From: Catenulispora sp. GP43
GTDB lineage: Bacteria; Actinomycetota; Actinomycetes; Streptomycetales; Catenulisporaceae
Assembly: GCF_041260665.1 (NCBI RefSeq)
Contig: NZ_JBGCCT010000007.1
Location: forward strand, 346,346-410,345
Length of the DNA: 64,000 nucleotides
Reading direction: 5' to 3'
In this document: in pieces, positions 25,459-32,900 of the stretch
Position numbering within the stretch: position 1 is the stretch's first letter
How the letters are laid out: every line of letters starts with the position of its first letter
Translations under genes and position numbers: made by a program
Notes under the pieces: generated by a model
Told to the model about the DNA's origin: nothing
Databases searched by the model: none
The model's input: the letters and a program-made list of their open reading frames with translations, nothing else

Positions 25459-26417
25459 GGCATCGCCTCGAAGATCGGCCAGGACCGGTGGACCTGGGAC
25501 GGGTCGGTGAGCAGCGGATCGGACAGGCAGTGGTCGACCCGGACCGCGCTGACGCCGGGCAGCGCCGCGCAGGCGCGCCGGGCCGCGGCCAGGCGGTCGA
25601 TGTAGCGGGGGTCGTCGTCGGACAGCAGGATGCCCAGGACCGTGCCGCTGTGCGCGGCCACGACGCCGAGCCCGCCGACCCGCTGGCAGGCCGCGACCAT
25701 CGGCTGCAGGCAGCGCTTGGGCCGCAGCCGCTGGTTCATCAGGGCACTGGCGGTCGCCACCCGGCCGATGGCCGCCGGATCGCAGCGCGCGGCGGCGTCG
25801 CGGGCCAGCTCCAGCAGCCGGGCGTAGGCGCGTTGCTGGGCGCCGGTGAAGCGCTTGGGCACCCGGTTGTACTCCACCGTGTCCACCTTGCCGCCCTCGT
25901 CGACACCCACGACCGTCATCGGCGGCAGGTGCCCGATCCGCTCGTGCAGCCGCACCTCGCGGTGCCGGAAGGCGACCGAGCCGTCGTACATGACACCGTC
26001 GGTCGGCTCGACCTCGCGCAGCAGGTCCTCGATGCGCGCCGGGTCCGGCTCGGCGCGCAGGGCCCGGCCGACGGCGCGCGCCGTGGCCACCAGGTCGGCC
26101 GAGGAGCTGGCGAAGCCCTTGCCCTCGGGCAGATCCGTGGTGATCTCCAGGACGCCGCCGCCGGGGGCGCCGAGGGCCGCGAGCATGGTCGTGGCCAGGC
26201 GGCGGGCCTTGCTCTTGTGCGGCGGGACGACGGTGATGCCGGCGGCCCGCGGCTGGTAGCCGAAGCTGCTGGTGCTCCAGCGGTCGATCGGCAGCGTGAC
26301 GAGGAAGTCGGTGTCCGAGGCGGGCAGGCGGCCTTGGAGGAGTTCGCCGAAGGTGCCGAAGGCGCGGCCGATCGCGGCGGCGGAAACCGGGACCGTCGCG
26401 GGGTGCCCGGCGGTCAC
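25440..26417 (-). CDS. GHMP-family threonine kinase (Pac18/DabC-like)
   Basis: Protein of 325 residues. The GHMP ATP-binding loop is DLPEGKGFASSSADLVA near residue 100; the N-terminus AFGTFGELLQGRLP resembles PduX-type L-threonine kinases. It would make O-phospho-L-threonine, the activated substrate for beta-replacement by the next gene. GTG 26417 overlaps the stop of the upstream lyase gene (GTGA), so the three Dab genes are tightly coupled. Length and motifs are complete. Confidence 0.87.
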   Translation of the reverse strand: MTAGHPATVPVSAAAIGRAFGTFGELLQGRLPASDTDFLVTLPIDRWSTSSFGYQPRAAGITVVPPHKSKARRLATTMLAALGAPGGGVLEITTDLPEGKGFASSSADLVATARAVGRALRAEPDPARIEDLLREVEPTDGVMYDGSVAFRHREVRLHERIGHLPPMTVVGVDEGGKVDTVEYNRVPKRFTGAQQRAYARLLELARDAAARCDPAAIGRVATASALMNQRLRPKRCLQPMVAACQRVGGLGVVAAHSGTVLGILLSDDDPRYIDRLAAARRACAALPGVSAVRVDHCLSDPLLTDPSQVHRSWPIFEAMPCSSTL

Positions 26418-27973
26418 CGGGCGCGGTTCGGGGTCGGCTGCGGGTTCGGGGCCGAGGCGGGCCGTAGGCCCCGCTCGGGCATGGCGTCCAGGCCCGACAG
26501 CGCCGCCTCGACGGTCACGCGGCGGAACTCCCAGGCCTTCTCCAGGCTCGCGGCGGTCGCGTCCTGTTCGTCGAGCAGCGCCCGGACCGCCTCGGGATGC
26601 GCCGAGCCCGGCGTCAGCTTCCTGAGAAGGTCGGCGACCGGGTCGAAGGCCCCTTCCAGGACCGCCGCCGGATCGCTGATCGGATGGCCCGCATCCTGAC
26701 CGATGCGGGCCAGCGCGGCCGGATCGGTGTCCATTGGCCGGCGTCCGGTCTCCAGCGCGGCGGTGATGTAACGGCCCGCGACGACCTGCGCGGTGCGCCA
26801 GGGGACGCCCTCCTCCAGCGCCAGCCGGTTGGCCAGCGAGAAGCCGCCGAGGTATTCGCGGTCGCACAGTTCGCGCATCCGGTCAGTGCGGAACACGGCT
26901 GCGTCCAGGACCGCGCTGAGCAGCCGGCACAGCGAGTCCAGGTCGTCCAGCGCCTGCGTCAGGCCGCGCGAGCCCTCCTTCGAGACCTCCACGGTATTGC
27001 TGAACGGGGTGTTGCGCTGGGCCGCGACGACGTCGGCGTACCAGCCCGACAGGTGGGCGCTGCGTCCGCGGATCCGTTCCAGCACCGGGTAATTCTTCTT
27101 CTGCGGCATCGCCGAGGAGATGCCGGCCAGTTCGTCCGGCAGTTCCAGGAACCCGTGGCCGCTGCCGGCCCAGGCCATCAGGTCGGTGACGAACCGGCTC
27201 AGGCCCACGCCGAGCGTCGAGCACTGCGCGGCTAGCGTCAGCACCCAGTCGCGCGAGGCGACGGCGATCAGCGCGTGCGGCTCGGGCACGGCGAAGCCGA
27301 GCAGCGTCGCCAGCAGGTCGCGCGGCCAGGGCAGCTCCTGGCCGGACATCGCCCCGGCGGCCAGCGGGCAGCGGTCCAGGGCGTCATAGACGGCCAGCAA
27401 GCCCTCCAGGCCGCGCAGCAGGTGCGATGACAGGGCGCTGATGTAGAAGCCGGGCGTCACGACCTGCGCGGCCTGCAGATGGGTGAAGCCCGGCATCACG
27501 TCCCGCAGATGCCGCCGCGCCAGGTCGCGGGCCGCGGTGGCGGTGCCGGCCAGGACCTGGGCCGAGGCCAGCAGCCGCTCGCGCCCGTACATCAGCTGCG
27601 CGCAGGCCTGCAGGTCGTTGCGGCTGCGATCGACGTGCCAGCGCGGGACCGGCGCCCGGCGATGGGTCTCGATCTCCAGGCTCAGCGCGATGTCGGAGAA
27701 GTTCTCCGCCGGGTCGGCGGTGATCGTCCCGGCGGCCTCGGTCAGCGCCCGCGCCAGCTGGTCGCTCTCGTGCGCGCTCAGCACCCGCATACGCTCGTAC
27801 GCGACCAGCAGCGCCTTCTCGATACGGACGTAGTGCGGCAGCAGACGCCGCACCTCATAGCGGAACTGCGGCTCGAGGATCTCCTCGTGCAACAGCTGCG
27901 CCGGGGGACTGCTGACACGGCCCGTCACCGGTGCCGGGTCCGATCGCGTGTCCGATCGCATGGTTCCGCTCAC
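26414..27973 (-). CDS. argininosuccinate-lyase-like enzyme for Dab formation (Pac17/DabB-like)
   Basis: Protein of 519 residues of the fumarase/aspartase superfamily. The three conserved regions are present: VDRSRNDLQACAQ, PGFTHLQAAQVV (catalytic His) and GISSAMPQKKNYPVL (mobile Ser loop). It is expected to release fumarate from the N-aspartyl intermediate, leaving 2,3-diaminobutyrate. GTG 27973 is chosen because GAGGTGGCG sits just before it; ATG 27961 is possible. It is the first gene of the Dab/ATP-grasp operon, under the operator at 28017-28048. True ArgH function is less likely given the neighbours. Confidence 0.88.
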   Translation of the reverse strand: MSGTMRSDTRSDPAPVTGRVSSPPAQLLHEEILEPQFRYEVRRLLPHYVRIEKALLVAYERMRVLSAHESDQLARALTEAAGTITADPAENFSDIALSLEIETHRRAPVPRWHVDRSRNDLQACAQLMYGRERLLASAQVLAGTATAARDLARRHLRDVMPGFTHLQAAQVVTPGFYISALSSHLLRGLEGLLAVYDALDRCPLAAGAMSGQELPWPRDLLATLLGFAVPEPHALIAVASRDWVLTLAAQCSTLGVGLSRFVTDLMAWAGSGHGFLELPDELAGISSAMPQKKNYPVLERIRGRSAHLSGWYADVVAAQRNTPFSNTVEVSKEGSRGLTQALDDLDSLCRLLSAVLDAAVFRTDRMRELCDREYLGGFSLANRLALEEGVPWRTAQVVAGRYITAALETGRRPMDTDPAALARIGQDAGHPISDPAAVLEGAFDPVADLLRKLTPGSAHPEAVRALLDEQDATAASLEKAWEFRRVTVEAALSGLDAMPERGLRPASAPNPQPTPNRAR

Positions 27974-28016
27974 CGCCACCTCGCTTCGCCTGGCCGCCGG
28001 ATCGCCGCGGCGCCCC

Positions 28017-28048
28017 AAGCTCGCAGCGCCGGCTATCGGCGCCCTTTC
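28017..28048 (-). promoter_or_regulatory. SARP-type promoter/operator for the Dab operon
   Basis: On the - strand GAAAG at 28048 and GATAG at 28037 are 11 bp apart; the 18-bp unit differs from the NRPS-operon site in only three positions. The -10 candidate GAGCTT (28022-28017) begins 8 bp after the heptamer. The start of transcription would be near 28010. Confidence 0.7.
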
Positions 28049-28055
28049 GCCCCGC

Positions 28056-28084
28056 GATGCCCCGCCGATGCCACAGCGATAACC
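28056..28084 (+). promoter_or_regulatory. SARP-type operator for the M20-like gene
   Basis: GATGC at 28056 and 28067 and GATAA at 28078: three 11-bp-phased repeats, almost the same sequence as the triple site at 40529-40557. No -10 box stands at the usual 8-bp spacing; TAACAGT at 28104 is the nearest candidate. Confidence 0.6.
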
Positions 28085-28189
28085 GCGACACCGGCCCCAC
28101 GGGTAACAGTGTGCGGACAGCGCGGTGTGAACTCGGCGAGGCGGAACCGGCGACGCCGATCGCCCCAGGCGAAGGTGGGTGGCTCGAAG

Positions 28190-29458
28190 GTGAGTGTCCT
28201 GCGATGGTCGGTGGCGGACGCCGACCGGATGGCGCGCCGGCTGGCGGTGCTGCGCCGCTGCGGCGCATGGGTGGACAAGGCGGTGGTGCGCCCCGGCTTC
28301 ACCGAGCCGGAGCGGCGCGCGCAGCGATACGTGGCACGCGAGGCGGTGCAGGCCGGGCTGCACGCTTGGGTGGACGCGGCGGGGAACTTGTTGGTGCGGC
28401 GGGCTGTGGGGGATGTGGGCGACATGCGCGATGCGGGTGCTGCGGCGGCCGGGCACGCCAGCCTCGTGGCCGGGCAGGTCCCCGGCTGTGCGGCGGCGGG
28501 TCGCGGGAACCATCTGCCCGGCCAGCTCGCGAGCGATGCGACCGGTCCCATCCCCCGCCTGATCCTCGGCGCGCACCTCGACACCCCTCCCGGCGGCGAC
28601 CGATTCGGCGGCGCACACGGCGTGGTGGCGGCGCTGGAAGTGCTCCAGGTGGTCGCCGAAAGCGCCGGGGACCGGGACCTGGCATGCGAGCCGGTGCTCG
28701 TGGTGTTCGCCAACAGCGCCGGCGCCCTGTTCCCGCATCCCGGCTGGGGCGCCAAGGCGGTGCTGGGCAGCGTCGAGCGTGAGCCGGCCGACCGGTTCGG
28801 CACGCCGTTGCGGCATCCGCTGCACCAGGCCGGCGGCGACCTGGACGCGCTCGACTCCGCGGCATGGCCGGTGCCCCCGGCGGCGTGGCTCGGCATAGAG
28901 GTCGACCGGTGCGGTGAGCTCGACGGCTCGGCCGGTCTGGGGATCGTCGCGGGATTTCAGGGGCGCGCGTCGTTCGAGATCCGTGCCGGCGCTCGCGGCG
29001 GTCCCGTCGACCTGGCGGTGAGCGAGTCGCTGGCGGCTGTGGCGGCCGCCGAGCACGGCTCCGTCACCCTCGGCCGCCTGATCCTGCCGTCCGACGAGGT
29101 TCTCGCGCTCGTCGAACTCTGTGATCCGAGCCCTGCGACCCTGGCGGCGGTGCAGAACATAGCAGCGCGAGTCGGCAGCCCGGTCGTCGTACGAAGTGTG
29201 CTCACCGCCGATCCGGTGGACGCCGACACCGCGCTCGCCAAGCTCCTCGCTGAAGCCGCCGACCTCCAGTCCCTGCCCCACACCCCGATCACGACCCGGG
29301 CCGGCGGCGACGCCCAGCTGTTCGCCGCCGCCGTCCCCGCCGTCCCCACCGGCACCCTGCTGCTCCCGGCCACCGGCGACCGGGTCGCAGGCCCCTGCCT
29401 CACCGCCGCGGTCGAGGTCCTGCTGCAGGTCACCCGCACCGTGGTGGGCCTGCGATAG
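28190..29458 (+). CDS. degenerate M20-family amidohydrolase homologue (N-carbamoylase/allantoate-amidohydrolase type)
   Basis: Protein of 422 residues that follows the AmaB/HyuC/allantoate amidohydrolase pattern along its whole length, e.g. HAWVDAAGNLLVRR and GAHLDTPPGGDRFGGAHGV. The first metal His/Asp motif (HLD) remains. The bridging Asp of RFDGALG is Gly (RFGGAHG), the Glu-Glu pair is Ser-Ala (FANSAGALF), the His of the H.EQG motif is Asp (GIEVDRCGE), and the late GHDA His is Gly (AGGDAQ). So four of five metal ligands and the catalytic Glu appear lost, while the frame is intact. Hydrolysis is unlikely; a structural, binding or new catalytic role is inferred. GTG 28190 is the likely start. 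It is followed by MbtH. Confidence 0.85.
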   Translation: MSVLRWSVADADRMARRLAVLRRCGAWVDKAVVRPGFTEPERRAQRYVAREAVQAGLHAWVDAAGNLLVRRAVGDVGDMRDAGAAAAGHASLVAGQVPGCAAAGRGNHLPGQLASDATGPIPRLILGAHLDTPPGGDRFGGAHGVVAALEVLQVVAESAGDRDLACEPVLVVFANSAGALFPHPGWGAKAVLGSVEREPADRFGTPLRHPLHQAGGDLDALDSAAWPVPPAAWLGIEVDRCGELDGSAGLGIVAGFQGRASFEIRAGARGGPVDLAVSESLAAVAAAEHGSVTLGRLILPSDEVLALVELCDPSPATLAAVQNIAARVGSPVVVRSVLTADPVDADTALAKLLAEAADLQSLPHTPITTRAGGDAQLFAAAVPAVPTGTLLLPATGDRVAGPCLTAAVEVLLQVTRTVVGLR

Positions 29459-29471
29459 ACAACCGATAGCC
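29454..29471 (+). promoter_or_regulatory. SARP-like direct repeat upstream of mbtH
   Basis: GATAG at 29454 (overlapping the stop codon of the M20-like gene) and at 29465: 11-bp phase. The hexamer at the usual -10 position (GCCGCT) is poor, so this site may be weak. Confidence 0.45.
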
Positions 29472-29527
29472 GAGCGCAGGCCGCTGCCCGGACGATGGCC
29501 CCACCACGCGAACAGGGAGGCGGCCAG

Positions 29528-29725
29528 ATGACCGCGGACACGGCGAAAGTCGTCGTCAACGACGAGCAGCAGTACGCGCTCTGGCCGGCGAGCCGGCCCT
29601 GCCCGGCGGGCTGGACGGACACCGGCGTGAGCGGAACCCGCGCCGAATGCCTGGAGCACGTCGAGCGGGTCTGGACCGACATGCGGCCGCGAAGCCTGCG
29701 CGAGCGGCACGGCGAGGCCGGCTGA
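29528..29725 (+). CDS. MbtH-like protein
   Basis: Protein of 65 residues with the MbtH signature: VVNDEQQYALWP, PAGWTDTGVSG and VWTDMRPRSLR, including the conserved Trp residues. GGAGG precedes ATG 29528. MbtH proteins bind adenylation domains and are needed for folding or activity of many NRPS. It stands directly before the larger NRPS (184 bp gap) and probably serves that adenylation domain, perhaps both. Confidence 0.97.
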   Translation: MTADTAKVVVNDEQQYALWPASRPCPAGWTDTGVSGTRAECLEHVERVWTDMRPRSLRERHGEAG

Positions 29726-29865
29726 CGGCCTGTCGCGGGGATCAGGGACCTGGCGAGAAAAACAGGGGCGTGCCGCCGCGTCGGCAACACCGCAGTCGAG
29801 TCGGCGCGGCGGTGCACGTCACCCGGGCTCCGCAGCCCCCTGATATACCGCGGGACCCGCGGACC

Positions 29866-29891
29866 CGCCCTCTGCCACCGCCCTCTGCCAC
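29866..29891 (+). repeat. 13-bp perfect tandem repeat before the NRPS start
   Basis: Two exact 13-bp copies (29866-29878, 29879-29891) plus 5 bases lie 19 bp upstream of ATG 29910, in the leader between mbtH and the NRPS gene. No function is apparent. Confidence 0.7.
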
Positions 29892-29909
29892 CGCCCGAAC
29901 GGAGCCGTG

Positions 29910-32900
29910 ATGTCCTCCACCACCACTCCCGGAGCCCGAACCCTCTCCCCGGAGCGCCGGGCGTTGCTGGAGCGCAGGCTGCGCGGGGCGACCGTGCGTC
30001 CGGCGGGCCCCGTCCCGAGGCCCGGCGGCGGCCCGGCACCCCTGTCGCCGGTCCAGCACAGCATGTGGGTCATGGACCAGTTCCTCGCGGACAACTCGGT
30101 CTACAGCGTCTACCGCGCCGTGTGGCTGCGCGGGCCGATCGACGTCAAAGCCCTGCGTCACGCCACTGACGAGCTGATCCGCCGCCACGAGATCCTGCGC
30201 AGCGTCTACCCCGATCCGGCCGATCCGGTCCAGGTGCCGTTGCCGCCCGGGGACGCGGATCTCGAAGTGGTCGACCTGGCCGCCGCCCCCGACGGCCGGA
30301 CCGCCGCGCTGGCCTTGGCGACCTACGAAGTCGCGCAGCCGTTCGACCTCCGGCACGGCCCACTGTTCCGCGTCCGCGTGTATCAGACCACGCTGACCGA
30401 AGCCCTCCTGCTGCTGGCCATGCACCACATCGTCAGCGACGAATGGTCCTGCGACGTCCTGGCCCGCGAGTTCAGCGCGCTGTACGCGGGAGCCGACCTC
30501 CCCGAACCCGAACTCCAGTACGCCGACTTCGCCGCGTGGCAGGCCCACCGCGTCGAAGGCGCGCTCGCCGAGCAACAGACCGAGTACTGGCGCGCCAAGC
30601 TCGGCCCCGTCGATCACATCCTGCGCCTGCCGACCACCCGGCAGCGTCCCGCGCAGCCCACCTTCCGCGGCGGCAGCGTCTCCGTCCCGCTGTCCGCGGA
30701 GACCACCGCCGCGCTGCGTGCCTTCGTCGCGGCCCGGGGCACGACCGTCTTCGCCGCCCTCTTCACCGCCTTCGCCGCCGTCCTGGGCCGGGCCGCCGGG
30801 CAGGAGCGCTTCGCGATCGGCACGCTCACCCTGGGCCGCGCGTGGCGCCAGACCGAACCCCTGCTCGGCATGTTCGCCAACACCGTCGCCGTCCCGGTCG
30901 ACCTCACCGGCGACCCCGGCTTCGCCGGCGCCCTGGCCCGCACGGCCGAGGAGGTCGCCGGGGCGCTCGACCACCAGGACATCTCCTTCGAACAGGTCGT
31001 CGCCGCGGTCCGGCCGGCGCGCGACAGCTCTCGCAACACCCTGTTCCAGGTCCTGTTCCAGTCGGTCCAGGCCGATGCCGGGCGCTGGAGCGTGCCGGGC
31101 CTGGACGTCGAACCGGTGCAGCTGCACAACGGCTCGCAGAAGTTCGACCTCACCATGATCGCGGTCAACCGTCCCGAGGTGGTCGAACTTCAGCTCGAAT
31201 ACGCATCAGACCTCTTCGATCACGCCGACGCCGAGCGCCTGGCCGAACGGGTCGTCGGCGTCCTGGAGCAGGCCATCGCCGATCCTACGATCCGGCTGTC
31301 AGCTGTGAATCACGTCCCGGACCGGGAGCGGGAACTGGTTCTGCACACCTGGAACCAGACCCGCCGAGAGATCCCAACTGTCCCGTTGCACACCCTCGTC
31401 GAGCGCCAAGCCGACCGCGTCCCCGACGCCGCCGCGGTGATCGACGCCGACGGCACCGTCGCCACCTACCGCGAATTGGACGAGCGCGCCAACCAGCTGG
31501 CGCACCGGCTGCGCGTCGAGGGAGTGGATCGGGAGACGCCGGTCGCGGTCTGCCTGGACCACGGCATCGGCTTGTTCGTGGCCCTGCTCGGCGTCCTCAA
31601 GGCCGGCGGCAGCTACGTCCCGTTGGACCCCGGCCATCCGGCCGAGCGGCTGTCCTTCGTCATCGGGGACACCCGCGCGCGGATCGTGGTGACCCGAGAA
31701 GGGTTGCTCGGCCTGTTGCCGCCGCTGCTCCGCCGCTCGGCGCTGTGTCTGGACCGGGACGCCGCCGCCCTCGACGCCGAGCCACGCTGCCGCCGTCCCG
31801 CCGCGAATACGAACCCTGACGACCTGTGCTACATCATGCACACCTCGGGCTCGACCGGCCGCCCCAAGGGCGTCATGATCTCGCACCGCGGCCTCGTCAA
31901 CTATCTGACATGGGCGATCGACGCCTACGGCATGGACGGCGCCTCCGGCGCCCCGATGCTCGGCTCGCCCGCGTTCGACCTGTCGGTCCCGAACTTCTGG
32001 CTGCCGTTGATCACCGGGAACGACGTCACGGTCCTGTCGCCGGACCGCAGCCTGGCCGGGCTGGCCGCCGTTCTCGCCGAACCCCGCGATTTCAGCCTGC
32101 TGAAAGCCACCCCCGGCCACCTCGGTGTGCTGCGCGGCCATCTCGGCGAGCGTGAAGGGCTGGACTCCGTACGGACGTTCGTCCTCGGCGGCGACGAGCT
32201 GCGGCCGGAGAACGTCGCGGCATGGCGCCGGATCTTCCCGCGCGGCCGGATCATCAACGAGTACGGGCCGACCGAGACCGTCGTGGGCTGCTCGATCCAC
32301 GAGGTCGGGCCGGATATACAGGCGACGGTCCCGATCGGCCGCCCGATCGCCAACACGTTTATGTACGTCCTCGACGACACTCTGAACCCGGTCCCCGTCG
32401 GGGTGCCCGGCGAGTTGTGCATCGGCGGGGACGGAGTGGCCCGCGGCTACTTCGCCCGCCCCGGGCTGACCGCAGAGAAGTTCGTGCCCGATCCGTACTG
32501 CGGCGTCCCCGGCGCGCGCATGTACCGCACCGGCGATGCCGCGCGGTTCGCCTCGAACGGCGAACTGGAGTTCCTGGGACGCCGGGACCGCCAGGTGAAG
32601 ATCCGCGGCTACCGGGTGGAGCTCGGCGAGATCGAGGCGGTGCTGGCGCGGCATCCGGAGGTCGGCGAGGCGGTGGTCGCCGTTCACGACGACGGTCCCG
32701 GACGGCGCCGGATCGTCGCGTACATCGTCGCGGCGCTCGGTGCGCCGCAGGACCCGGCGCCGCTGGCCGCCTTCGCCGCCGCCGAACTGCCGGAGCACAT
32801 GGTCCCGGCGCTGTGGGTGTTCCTGCCCGAGCTGCCGCTGACCGCCGGGGCGAAGATCGACCGCGACCGGCTGCCGGCGCCGGACGCCACTGCGCACCGG

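Noticed and set aside
27974..29710. Apparent N-terminal extension of the lyase-like protein
   Set aside because: It runs antisense through the M20-like and mbtH genes and has no lyase character.
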